Source: Flagellimonas eckloniae
GTDB taxonomy: Bacteria > Bacteroidota > Bacteroidia > Flavobacteriales > Flavobacteriaceae
Assembly (NCBI RefSeq): GCF_001413955.1
Contig: NZ_LCTZ01000002.1
Location: 4,009,501-4,073,500, forward strand
Direction: 5' to 3'
DNA length: 64,000 nt
Positions within the stretch are counted from its first letter, which is position 1. Every line of letters begins with the position of its first letter. The notes below the pieces were generated by a model that was not told where the DNA came from, ran no database searches, and worked only from the letters and a program-made list of their open reading frames with translations. The translations under genes and the position numbers were made by a program. This document shows, piece by piece, positions 14,559-22,847 of the stretch.

Positions 14559-15860
14559 ATGAAGACAAAACTGAAATTTATATGGGTGCCTGCGCTGACA
14601 TTGGTTGGGATAGTGTTTTACGTTGCGCTAATGGCTTCTACGCCAAAAAGAACCTTACAGCCAGAGAAGGGTTGTGTATTTATGACCGTAATGGGTGAAC
14701 AATCATCCGAAGGTTTTGATCGATACAAGTCTGATCAGAACCTACAACTAGCAGTACGCGATGGACTTCAATGGTTATCCAAGGCGCAATTGCCCAACGG
14801 AGGCTATGGAGCTGGTGGCCATTCGGCCCAACACGTTAGAGACCCGCATGCTGTAAAGGCTGATCCAGCTACTACGGCTATGGTAGGTATGGCATTGTTA
14901 AGGAGCGGTACAACGCTAAAAAAAGGGATTCACGCCGAAAATCTTAAAAATGCGTTGGATTATCTACTGAACACTATAGAGAATGCAAATGATGACAGTC
15001 CTTACATCACTCAGGTTAGAAATACCCAGATTCAGACAAAACTAGGCGAAAATATTGATGCTGTACTTGCGGCACAGTTTCTTTCTAATGTTCTTGACAG
15101 AAATCTATCCGGTATGGATAGAAAAAGGGTTGTTCGTTGTTTGGGTATTTGTATTGCGCATATTCAAAATGGGACGGATGCGCATGGAAAACAAAGAGGC
15201 GCAGGTTGGGCCGGTGTTTTGCAGAGCGGAATGGCCAATAGTGCCTTGGAAGCGGCCCAAGCAGCAGGAGCTTCAGTGGATGAGGTGGTTATAGAAAGGT
15301 CAAGAAAATATCAAAAAGATAATTATAATGAGGAAGACGGTTCGGTTAAAACGGATGACGGAGCTGGAATTATGTTGTATGCTGTTAGTGGTAGCGTAAG
15401 AGCCAGTGCAAAAGAGGCAAGGAAGGCTAAAGCTGACATTAACAAAGCCAAAGCAGAAGGAAAGATAGCAGCTGATGCAGAAGTAAATGCGGAAACCCTA
15501 GAAGAAATAGGATATGCACAAGGTGAGGCTCAAAAATATGGTACTGCATACAAAATATACGAATCTGCTAAGGAAACTGCCCAAAGAGATGAGGTTTTGG
15601 ATGGCTTTGGGAATAATGGAGGAGAAGAGTTTTTAAGCTACCTGCAAACTGGTGAATCTTTGTTGGTTAGTAAGGATGATGATTGGAAAAAATGGTACGA
15701 TGGTATGAGTGGACGTATCCTAAAGATTCAAAATAAAGATGGCAGCTGGAATGGACACCATTGCATTACAAGCCCTGTTTTTTGTACTGCTACGAGCTTA
15801 CTTCTATTGACAGTGGAAGAAGACATTGCCTTTTTGCAAAAAATTGGGGAGGAAAAATGA
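14559..15860 (+). CDS. Secreted terpene-cyclase/prenyltransferase-fold protein
   Basis: A 433-residue protein with an N-terminal signal anchor (residues 8-26). It carries alpha-barrel repeats of the squalene-cyclase/prenyltransferase type: GLQWLSKAQLPNGGYGAGG at about 69-87, and near the C-terminus ILKIQNKDGSWNGHH at 387-401 followed by TATSLLLLTVE at 410-420. Residues about 280-345 are an Ala/Lys/Glu-rich helical insertion (ASAKEARKAKADINKAKAEG) not expected in cyclases. The DxDD acid motif of squalene-hopene cyclase is not seen, and the predicted extracytoplasmic location argues against terpene synthesis. It may bind protein or a cell-surface ligand. It stands alone, with no obvious operon partner. 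Confidence 0.7.
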   Translation: MKTKLKFIWVPALTLVGIVFYVALMASTPKRTLQPEKGCVFMTVMGEQSSEGFDRYKSDQNLQLAVRDGLQWLSKAQLPNGGYGAGGHSAQHVRDPHAVKADPATTAMVGMALLRSGTTLKKGIHAENLKNALDYLLNTIENANDDSPYITQVRNTQIQTKLGENIDAVLAAQFLSNVLDRNLSGMDRKRVVRCLGICIAHIQNGTDAHGKQRGAGWAGVLQSGMANSALEAAQAAGASVDEVVIERSRKYQKDNYNEEDGSVKTDDGAGIMLYAVSGSVRASAKEARKAKADINKAKAEGKIAADAEVNAETLEEIGYAQGEAQKYGTAYKIYESAKETAQRDEVLDGFGNNGGEEFLSYLQTGESLLVSKDDDWKKWYDGMSGRILKIQNKDGSWNGHHCITSPVFCTATSLLLLTVEEDIAFLQKIGEEK

Positions 15861-16327
15861 AAAGTGGTTTTGTGACCAGTGTAACAATTCCTAATTGTAT
15901 AATCAGTATTCCAAATAAAGTAATCATAGCGATTGGTTTTAAAGGTTAGACAAAAATGAACTCGATGAGCTGTATAAGCAACATCACCATAAACTTGACA
16001 ATTGTAATCATTGTGTTGATTGTTTTTAAGGGTTGATAAAACTGTTGAGAACCGGTTACGTTTTTTAATATAAAATGAGAATTATCATGTTTCCAAATTT
16101 TTGGAGCAAAATCAATACAATTGCATACAAGAGTGTAGGTTAAAAAATGAAATAGAATTTAGAATTTATGTGACTTCCTTTAATAATATTTAAAAATGAA
16201 ATATAAAATTCAATTTTAAGTAATAAAATGTAATAATTGAAGGGGTGTTTTTAACCTAATTTTGAAAACCAAGGGGCTTTTCGTTTAAAAAACTACCGTT
16301 TTTAGCGATTTCATTATTTTTCAAAAT
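15861..16327. other. Intergenic stretch without a convincing gene
   Basis: About 470 AT-rich bases between convergent genes. Only tiny hydrophobic reading frames occur (for example 15946-16011 on the minus strand), with no family character. I see no RNA gene. The stretch ends with the shared terminator at 16328-16360. Confidence 0.5.
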
Positions 16328-16360
16328 AAAAAACCGACTCCTAAGAAGAGTCGGTTTTTT
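16328..16360. terminator. Bidirectional terminator (M56 operon and convergent gene)
   Basis: A perfect stem AAAAACCGACTC / GAGTCGGTTTTT (16329-16340 and 16348-16359) with a 7-base loop and A/T tracts on both sides, 25 bp after the M56 gene stop. Confidence 0.85.
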
Positions 16361-16384
16361 AATTAAAATACATATCTATTTGGA

Positions 16385-17839
16385 CTATTTTTTCTTTTTG
16401 GTTACAATTTCAACTACTCCATTTTTTGCTTTTTCACCATATTTTTCAATAGCCTTTTCGCCTTTCAGAACACTCATGGTTTCAATTTGGTCAGCATCTA
16501 GTTTTTCAAATTGTTTTTTTGAGAATTCCTTTTCATCAATTATATAGAGGGGGTCTTCATCTCCATCATGATGTGTAAAGAAAAAACCATTACCTTTTTT
16601 ACTCTTTTTCACCTTGATTTTTTTGGAATGTGTTTCATCGTCATAAACATATATTGAATTTGGGCTGTGTCTAAATGAAGTTTTATTGCCTTGTCCAATT
16701 GCTATTTCATTGGTGGTAAGGTCGACAATAACATACATGGGTTTAATTGCTGAATTGGAATTGGAGCTATTTAAAGTGGCCGAGTTTTTTGGACCTTCAA
16801 CACTAATGGAGAAAGAAGTGATTTCGTCTTTGTCATTTCTCTGAAGCGTGTATGAAAAGTCGATTTTATCTTCCGCCAGATCTGACTTTATTTTGACAAG
16901 CTCATCATCAGAAGTATCCTTGTCGATAATAAGTTCGATTTTGGTATTTTCAGATGTAGGGCCGTCCGCATTTTCAAATGTATAAACCGTTTTTGTATTG
17001 AACCCAACAAGAAAAAGAGCCAATAAGGGTAAAATAACCAAACTTTTTAGGGTTTTGCGTTTTTTTGAGGGAGTCTGATTGATCATAACTATTCTTTTTT
17101 TGATTAATGAATTAAAAAATGGATTTACTATGGATAAATTCTGTTTGGATATACTTTGTGACAACAGAATATACTGGTATTGCTTCCTATTCTTTTTTAA
17201 GGAACTATTTTTGGTATCTGCCAAAAACTCTAGATTTTGCTTCAGAGCATTTTTGTAAAGCCAAGCAAAAGGGTTGAACCATTGGAATACTGAAATGAGC
17301 TCCACGCAAAGTATATCGACCGTATGTTTTTGAGTCGCATGCACCAACTCATGCGCAAGTATGGATTCCAATTCTTTTTCAGAATGTTTTTTTTGGTTAT
17401 AGATTACATACTTAAAAAAGGAGAAAGGTTGAACATCCATGGAGCTTTCAACATAAGTCACATTTTCCGTGATTTTCTTTTTGCCCAACTTTATAAAGGT
17501 AAGTACTGACCGAATTTGTACTATAAAGCGAGCTAAGAATATGGCAACACCTAAAAGATAGGTTACAATTAAAAAGTTTCGCAAAGTAGAAAAGGATTGG
17601 CTATCTACAATGACATCATTTCCCATGGTTGAATTTGTCCCAGCCATCATTTCGGCAGACAGGGTAATTGTAGTGGTGAGATGTATGAATGGAAGGATTG
17701 CTGAGGTAACCAATCCAATGACCAAAAACCATCTGTTGGCAGTAAACAAGGTTTCTTTTCTTAAAAATAAGTAGTAACAGCCAAGGAAAAGGGTTAATAC
17801 TCCCGCAGATTTTAACAGATAAATTAAAAAAGCTTCCAT
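16385..17839 (-). CDS. BlaR1-type M56 metallopeptidase with plug-like C-terminus
   Basis: A 484-residue inner-membrane M56 peptidase, the membrane partner of the BlaI repressor encoded directly upstream (no gap between the genes). Four hydrophobic segments lie near residues 5-25, 38-58, 88-106 and 268-285. The zinc site HELVH is at 163-167, with ENLEFLADTK-like text further on. Signal perception would trigger cleavage of BlaI. The C-terminal extracytoplasmic region has no penicillin-binding domain; it ends with IETMSVLKGEKAIEKYGEKAKNGVVEIVT, a copy of the short plug motif of TonB-dependent receptors that is common in Bacteroidota M56 proteins. The signal it senses is therefore not necessarily a beta-lactam. 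Confidence 0.88.
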   Translation of the reverse strand: MEAFLIYLLKSAGVLTLFLGCYYLFLRKETLFTANRWFLVIGLVTSAILPFIHLTTTITLSAEMMAGTNSTMGNDVIVDSQSFSTLRNFLIVTYLLGVAIFLARFIVQIRSVLTFIKLGKKKITENVTYVESSMDVQPFSFFKYVIYNQKKHSEKELESILAHELVHATQKHTVDILCVELISVFQWFNPFAWLYKNALKQNLEFLADTKNSSLKKNRKQYQYILLSQSISKQNLSIVNPFFNSLIKKRIVMINQTPSKKRKTLKSLVILPLLALFLVGFNTKTVYTFENADGPTSENTKIELIIDKDTSDDELVKIKSDLAEDKIDFSYTLQRNDKDEITSFSISVEGPKNSATLNSSNSNSAIKPMYVIVDLTTNEIAIGQGNKTSFRHSPNSIYVYDDETHSKKIKVKKSKKGNGFFFTHHDGDEDPLYIIDEKEFSKKQFEKLDADQIETMSVLKGEKAIEKYGEKAKNGVVEIVTKKKK

Positions 17840-18199
17840 CTAACCCTTGTTTTCAATGAGGTTTATAATCTCTTTTAGTTCCTCAACCGATATTTTTTCC
17901 TCCTTCGCAAAAAAGGACACCAAACTTTTATATGAATTATCATAATAGTCGGCGATGGTTGAATTGATGAATAACTTTCTATAAGCCTCTTTTGTGACTA
18001 TCGGAAAGTATCTATGGGTATTGCCAAAAGCTTCGTGCCCAGCATACCCCTTTTCTTCCAAGTTTCTCACGATGGTGGAAAGCGTGTTGTAATGTGGTTT
18101 TCCACCTTCTATTTCCTTTAAAATCTCCTTTACAAAAGCTTTTTCTAGCTTCCAGAGAATTTTCATCACATCTTCTTCCTTGTTGGTTAATTTTTGCAT
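17840..18199 (-). CDS. BlaI/MecI/CopY family transcriptional repressor
   Basis: A 119-residue penicillinase-repressor family protein: N-terminal winged helix (LTNKEEDVMKILWKLEKAFVKEIL, residues 3-26, then HYNTLSTIVRNLEEKGYAGHEAFG, 35-58) and a helical dimerisation tail. In the family, dimers bind palindromic operators and are cleaved by the membrane M56 protease, here encoded with no spacer downstream. Three evenly spaced ACTA-N6-TAGT palindromes lie immediately upstream (18228-18281) and are the probable autoregulatory operators. Confidence in the family is high; the regulon is unknown. Confidence 0.92.
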   Translation of the reverse strand: MQKLTNKEEDVMKILWKLEKAFVKEILKEIEGGKPHYNTLSTIVRNLEEKGYAGHEAFGNTHRYFPIVTKEAYRKLFINSTIADYYDNSYKSLVSFFAKEEKISVEELKEIINLIENKG

Positions 18200-18227
18200 T
18201 GTATTTTTTTATAATTCAAACATATTA

Positions 18228-18281
18228 CTATATTTTTAGTTAAACAACTATTTTTATAGTTATTTAACTATTTATTTAGTT
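18228..18281. promoter_or_regulatory. Three phased ACTA-N6-TAGT operators (BlaI-type)
   Basis: Three 14-bp palindromes, ACTA-N6-TAGT, at 18228-18241, 18248-18261 and 18268-18281, start exactly 20 bp apart. They sit 29 bp upstream of the blaI-like start and 68 bp upstream of the divergent antiporter start. Symmetry, spacing and position all fit binding sites for the BlaI-type repressor. Confidence 0.75.
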
Positions 18282-18348
18282 TTTATTTTTTTGAATTACT
18301 CCCTCACAACAACGAATCTTCATTTATATTTACGGCAAATTCTAGTTC

Positions 18349-19287
18349 TTGGGAAACCTTCTTTTTATCATCATAGGTCTTGTACTTCTTATTTTAGGAG
18401 GAAATTGGTTGTTGAAAGCGGCGGTCGCTCTATCACTTCGTCTTGCAATTCCAAAAATTGTTATTGGTATGACCGTGGTTTCTTTTGCTACATCAGCGCC
18501 TGAGCTCATTGTCAGTATTAAAGCTGCACTTGATGGGTTTCCTGATTTAGCATTGGGAAATGTTGTAGGCTCAAATATTGCCAATCTAGGATTAGTATTG
18601 GCCATCACTGTTATACTGGGAAGTATTGATGTTCGCAAAAGCTTTTATACCACGGATTGGCCTGTGATGATGGTAGCATCCTTACTTTTTGTTGGGTTTA
18701 TATATTTTGATGGCGTTCTTCAACAGTATGAAGGTATTATCATGGTCGTCTTTTTGTTTTTGTTCCTGATTTACCTACTCAGATTTCAGAAAACCGCTGT
18801 AGTGGATGAAATGCCTGAAGATGATATCCCTCTTCCTTTATATATGATTGTTTTGTTTTTGGGCATTGGTGGCACTGCCCTTTGGGGAGGTTCTGAACTA
18901 TTGATCAATGGTGCAGTGGGAATGGCTTCAACATTTGGCGTAAGCGATAGAATAATTGGTATTACCATTGTTTCTGTCGGCACTAGTATTCCTGAGTTGG
19001 CCGCATCCATAATTGCGATCATAAAAAAGGAAAAGGCCATCTCACTTGGAAATTTGATTGGCTCCAATATCTTTAACCTTTTGGCTGTTTTGGGAATTAC
19101 ATCAATAATTACTCCTATCACTGTAATGGACCAAGGCTTGCTTTCCAATGATATTTTCTGGATGTTGGGAATTTCTTTTTTAATACTTCCCTTGGTTTTC
19201 TTTCCAAAAGGATTACGATTGGGGTGGCGGGATGGTATAATATTGCTACTATTCTATGTTACATTTATCTATCTGACCATAAAATAA
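18349..19287 (+). CDS. Calcium/sodium antiporter (CaCA family)
   Basis: A 312-residue inner-membrane protein with about ten membrane helices and the two inverted alpha-repeats of the Ca2+/cation antiporter family: GMTVVSFATSAPELIVSI near residues 41-58 and GITIVSVGTSIPELAASI near 204-221. Each contains the acidic E of the ion site, and each is followed by G(N/S)xxGSN(I/F), namely LGNVVGSNIANL and LGNLIGSNIFNL. It resembles the YrbG type. The only start in reach is TTG at 18349, because a TAG lies two codons upstream. It is divergent from the BlaI/M56 pair, whose operators lie in the shared upstream region, so co-regulation is possible. Confidence 0.9.
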   Translation: MGNLLFIIIGLVLLILGGNWLLKAAVALSLRLAIPKIVIGMTVVSFATSAPELIVSIKAALDGFPDLALGNVVGSNIANLGLVLAITVILGSIDVRKSFYTTDWPVMMVASLLFVGFIYFDGVLQQYEGIIMVVFLFLFLIYLLRFQKTAVVDEMPEDDIPLPLYMIVLFLGIGGTALWGGSELLINGAVGMASTFGVSDRIIGITIVSVGTSIPELAASIIAIIKKEKAISLGNLIGSNIFNLLAVLGITSIITPITVMDQGLLSNDIFWMLGISFLILPLVFFPKGLRLGWRDGIILLLFYVTFIYLTIK

Positions 19288-19310
19288 AAGCCACCCTAAA
19301 AGGATGGCTC
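19288..19310. terminator. Bidirectional hairpin between antiporter and glutamine synthetase II
   Basis: AGCCACCCT / AGGATGGCT arms (19289-19297 and 19301-19309, one G-T pair) lie between the two convergent stop codons, with A- and T-rich flanks. Confidence 0.6.
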
Positions 19311-19339
19311 AATATTATATAACAACAATATATAATTTA

Positions 19340-20350
19340 CTATACGTTTGCAGATTTCACGGTCTTTATGATTCGTGCTGCAATTTTGTATGGATCTCCA
19401 TTAGAAGCTGGTCTTCTATCTTCCAACCATCCTTTCCATCCTTTTTCAACCGTCATAATTGGAATACGGATTGAAGCTCCTCTATCCGATACACCATAGC
19501 TAAAATCGTGTATGGAAGCGGTTTCGTGCAATCCTGTCAAACGCTGATCATTGAACTCACCATAAACGGCAATATGTTCAGCAGCTACAGGTCTAAACGC
19601 TTCGCAAATCTTTTCGTAAGTTTCTTTGGAACCACATGTTCTTAGGGTTGTATTGGAAAAGTTAGCGTGCATACCGGAACCATTCCAGTCACCTTTGATT
19701 GGCTTTGGGTGAAGTTCAATGTAGTATCCATAACTCTCGGTAAGTCTATTCAATAAATATCTGGCAACCCAAATTTCATCTCCTGCTTTCTGTGCACCTT
19801 TTGCAAACAATTGAAACTCCCATTGTCCTGCAGCTACCTCTTGGTTGATTCCCTCAAAGTTAAGTCCTGCATCGATACATTGGTTTGCGTGCTCTTCGAC
19901 CAAATCCCTGCCCCAAGTATTTCTTCCGCCAACAGAGCAGTAGTATAGCCCTTGTGGACCGGGGTATCCACCAATGGGGAAACCTAAGGGAAGTTGGGTC
20001 TCTGTATCCATGATAAAGTACTCTTGCTCAAAACCAAACCAAAAATCATTGTCCTCATCATCAATGGTGGCCCTTGAGTTTGATATATGAGGTGTGCCAT
20101 CTGCATTCAAAACCTCAGTCATAACCAAAAACCCATCTCTTCGCACAGGATCTGGATAAATGGCAACTGGCTTCAAAAGACAATCTGAAGAACCTCCTTC
20201 TGCTTGTTGTGTTGAACTTCCATCAAAAGACCACATTGGACAATCTTCCAATTTTCCACTAAAATCTTCTTCAACTTTAGTTTTACTTCTCAAGTTTGCG
20301 GTTGGTTCATATCCGTCCAACCAGATGTACTCTAACTTAGATTTACTCAT
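19340..20350 (-). CDS. glnII: Glutamine synthetase, type II
   Basis: ATP-dependent glutamine synthetase (glutamate + NH3 to glutamine) of the short eukaryote-like GSII class, 336 residues. Visible signatures are the N-terminal LEYIWLDGYEPTANLRSKT, WSFDGSSTQQAEG near residues 41-53, the catalytic domain with FGFEQEYFI and GWNGSGMHAN-type text (GDWNGSGMHAN), and the C-terminal DRGASIRIP. It is divergent from a second, type III glutamine synthetase 211 bp away. A TAAATTTG -7-like element lies 23 bp upstream of the ATG. Together with glnK-amt at 44-46 kb it forms the ammonium assimilation machinery of the window. Confidence 0.94.
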   Translation of the reverse strand: MSKSKLEYIWLDGYEPTANLRSKTKVEEDFSGKLEDCPMWSFDGSSTQQAEGGSSDCLLKPVAIYPDPVRRDGFLVMTEVLNADGTPHISNSRATIDDEDNDFWFGFEQEYFIMDTETQLPLGFPIGGYPGPQGLYYCSVGGRNTWGRDLVEEHANQCIDAGLNFEGINQEVAAGQWEFQLFAKGAQKAGDEIWVARYLLNRLTESYGYYIELHPKPIKGDWNGSGMHANFSNTTLRTCGSKETYEKICEAFRPVAAEHIAVYGEFNDQRLTGLHETASIHDFSYGVSDRGASIRIPIMTVEKGWKGWLEDRRPASNGDPYKIAARIIKTVKSANV

Positions 20351-20372
20351 AATTCCGGTAGTTATTTGTTCT

Positions 20373-20380
20373 CAAATTTA
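20373..20380 (-). promoter_or_regulatory. Putative -7 element of glnII (TAAATTTG)
   Basis: Matches TAnnTTTG on the minus strand, 23 bp before the glnII start. No clear -33 element is seen. Confidence 0.4.
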
Positions 20381-20533
20381 CGATTAACAAAAATATGTTT
20401 TTCATTCAATAATCTCTATTTTAACGGGTTAAAATCACAAACTACTGCCCATTATTTATATTACCCCTGTTTTGGATAGGGTTCAATGAAAAAAAAGTAA
20501 AATTTTGGAGATATATTATTAAATTGTTAATTG

Positions 20534-20541
20534 TAGCTTTG
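20534..20541 (+). promoter_or_regulatory. Putative -7 element of glnN (TAGCTTTG)
   Basis: Matches TAnnTTTG and lies 20 bp before the ATG of the type III glutamine synthetase. The upstream stretch is T-rich, but no well-placed -33 TTTG is seen. Confidence 0.4.
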
Positions 20542-20561
20542 TATTTTAAACAATATGTAGT

Positions 20562-22748
20562 ATGCCACGAACAAGATTTGATGCATTGGTAGAAAGTCGC
20601 AAAAGAAATTATCAGAATGTTGAAGAAACTGGCAAACGTTCTGAGCTTTTTGGTAAAAATGTGTTCAATGAAGAAAAAATGCTTCAATTTTTGACTAGGG
20701 AAGCATTTGATAAGGTGAAATCTGCCATTTTTCAAGGAAGTAAAATTGACAGAAAAATTGCAGATCAAGTTGCTGAGGGTATGAAGGCATGGGCTCTATC
20801 AATGGGTGCCACACATTACACACATTGGTTTCAGCCATTAACAGGCTCAACAGCAGAAAAACATGATGCGTTTTTCGACATACTTCCAGATGGAAGGGCA
20901 ATGGAAAAATTTGAAGGAGGGCAATTGGTTCAACAAGAACCTGATGCATCCAGTTTTCCAAGTGGTGGAATCCGAAATACATTTGAGGCTCGTGGTTACA
21001 CTGCATGGGACCCAACTTCTCCTGCATTTATTTATAAGACAACACTTTGTATTCCAACCATTTTCGTTGCCTATACTGGTGAGGCATTGGACAACAAGGC
21101 TCCCTTGCTTAGAGCATTGCACGCTGTAGACCAAGCTGCAACTGCGGTAACCCAATTTTTTGACAAGAACGTTCGTAAAGTATATGCTACTTTGGGATGG
21201 GAACAAGAATATTTTTTGGTTGACAAAGCGTTGGCGCATTCTAGATTGGATATTTTAATGACGGGAAGAACCTTGGTTGGGAATGCAGCTGCAAAAGGAC
21301 AGCAATTGGACGACCATTATTTTGGAGTGATTCCAAACAGGGCGTTAAGTTTTATGAGTGATTTGGAAAAGGAATGTACTAAGCTGGGCATACCGGTTAA
21401 AACCAGACACAATGAGGTGGCACCAAATCAGTTTGAACTTGCCCCCGTTTTTGAAGAGGCCAACCTTTCCGTAGATCATAATCTACTGCTTATGGATGTG
21501 ATGGAAGTAATTGCCGATAAGCATAATTTTTCGATTCTTTTTCACGAAAAACCTTTTGCAGGAGTTAATGGCTCAGGCAAGCATAATAATTGGTCTTTGG
21601 CAACAGATACAGGTGTTAATCTGTTAAGTCCTGGCACTACGCCAATGAAGAACCTCCAATTTCTGACCTTTTTTATCAATACCATTAAAGCAGTGGATAC
21701 TTATGAGGAACTGTTGCGGTCCTCCATAGCTTCTGCAAGTAACGACCATCGTTTAGGTGCAAATGAAGCACCTCCTTCTATTATTTCCATTTTTATTGGA
21801 GAACAATTAAGTAATGTTTTGGATGAATTGGAGGGTGTTTCCAAAGGAAAGTTGTCTCCACAGGAAAAAACGGAACTAAAACTCAATGTGGTTGGTAAAA
21901 TTCCAGAAATTTTATTGGACAATACAGATAGAAACAGAACCTCACCCTTTGCGTTTACGGGAAATAAATTTGAAATAAGGGGAGTAGGGGCAAAGACGAA
22001 CTGTGCCAAACCGATGACTATTTTAAATACCATTGTTGCCAAGCAACTAACGGAATTTAAAAAAGAAGTGGATGTATTGGTGGATAAAAAGAATTTGAAA
22101 AAGGACGAAGCAGTTTTCAATGTACTCCGGGAATATATCAAAACCTCAAAAAGGATTCGTTTTGACGGGGACGGTTATGGTATGGAATGGCAGGAAGAAG
22201 CCAGAAGACGAAAACTGAGCAACAATAAGAATACGCCAGAAGCTGTCCAAGTTCTTACATCAAAAGAGTGTATTGCGCTTTTCAAAGAGATGTCAGTTAT
22301 GAGTGAGGTGGAGCTTAGTGCACACCAAGAAGTAGAGCTTGAAACCTATATTTTTCATGTTCAGATTGAAGGTAGGGTATTGGGAGAAATGGTCTATAAT
22401 CATATAATTCCTGCTGCGATATGTTATCAAAACATTCTTTTGGAAAATATTAAAGGGTTAAAAGATGTTTATGGAGCGGCCCATAAGAAGGTTGCGGAGA
22501 GTCAACTGAACATTTTGGAGCAAATAGGGGAACATATTGTTGAAATCAAAAAATTGACGGATGATATGACTGCGGCTAGAAGACGTGCAAACGGGCTATC
22601 AACAATCAATAAAAAGGCCCAGGCCTATTGCAATACCATAAAGCCTTATTTTGAATCCATTCGCGAACAGTCCGATAAGCTTGAAAAGTTAATTTCAGAC
22701 GATTTATGGCCTTTTACCAAATACAGGGAACTATTGTTTGCTAAGTAA
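20562..22748 (+). CDS. glnN: Glutamine synthetase, type III
   Basis: Large GSIII-class glutamine synthetase of 728 residues, the usual length for the Bacteroidota enzyme, which forms dodecamers. Readable signatures include THYTHWFQPLTGSTAEKHDAF near residues 86-106, GWEQEYFLVD, KTRHNEVAPNQFELAPVFEEA, the ATP-site phrase GVNGSGKHNNWSL, and SNDHRLGANEAPPSIISIFIG. It makes glutamine from ammonium in the cytoplasm. It is divergent from glnII, so the two enzymes may be regulated from the same 211-bp region. Both are complete, with no sign of decay. Confidence 0.95.
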   Translation: MPRTRFDALVESRKRNYQNVEETGKRSELFGKNVFNEEKMLQFLTREAFDKVKSAIFQGSKIDRKIADQVAEGMKAWALSMGATHYTHWFQPLTGSTAEKHDAFFDILPDGRAMEKFEGGQLVQQEPDASSFPSGGIRNTFEARGYTAWDPTSPAFIYKTTLCIPTIFVAYTGEALDNKAPLLRALHAVDQAATAVTQFFDKNVRKVYATLGWEQEYFLVDKALAHSRLDILMTGRTLVGNAAAKGQQLDDHYFGVIPNRALSFMSDLEKECTKLGIPVKTRHNEVAPNQFELAPVFEEANLSVDHNLLLMDVMEVIADKHNFSILFHEKPFAGVNGSGKHNNWSLATDTGVNLLSPGTTPMKNLQFLTFFINTIKAVDTYEELLRSSIASASNDHRLGANEAPPSIISIFIGEQLSNVLDELEGVSKGKLSPQEKTELKLNVVGKIPEILLDNTDRNRTSPFAFTGNKFEIRGVGAKTNCAKPMTILNTIVAKQLTEFKKEVDVLVDKKNLKKDEAVFNVLREYIKTSKRIRFDGDGYGMEWQEEARRRKLSNNKNTPEAVQVLTSKECIALFKEMSVMSEVELSAHQEVELETYIFHVQIEGRVLGEMVYNHIIPAAICYQNILLENIKGLKDVYGAAHKKVAESQLNILEQIGEHIVEIKKLTDDMTAARRRANGLSTINKKAQAYCNTIKPYFESIREQSDKLEKLISDDLWPFTKYRELLFAK

Positions 22749-22825
22749 TTATTGCCAATGGGTATGTTACTTTCTTTCGCTCAAAAGAATAGAAATCATT
22801 CTATCATTAATTGATGGCTTTCTGT

Positions 22826-22833
22826 TATTTTTG
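22826..22833 (+). promoter_or_regulatory. Putative -7 element of purM (TATTTTTG)
   Basis: Matches TAnnTTTG, 14 bp before the purM ATG, which would leave a very short leader. Confidence 0.4.
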
Positions 22834-22847
22834 CCCAAACCAAATTT

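Noticed and set aside
15790..16011. Two tiny hydrophobic minus-strand peptides starting MIT, 18 bp apart, like type I toxin peptides
   Set aside because: No antitoxin RNA or promoter is visible, one overlaps the end of the terpene-cyclase-fold gene, and AT-rich DNA yields such frames by chance.
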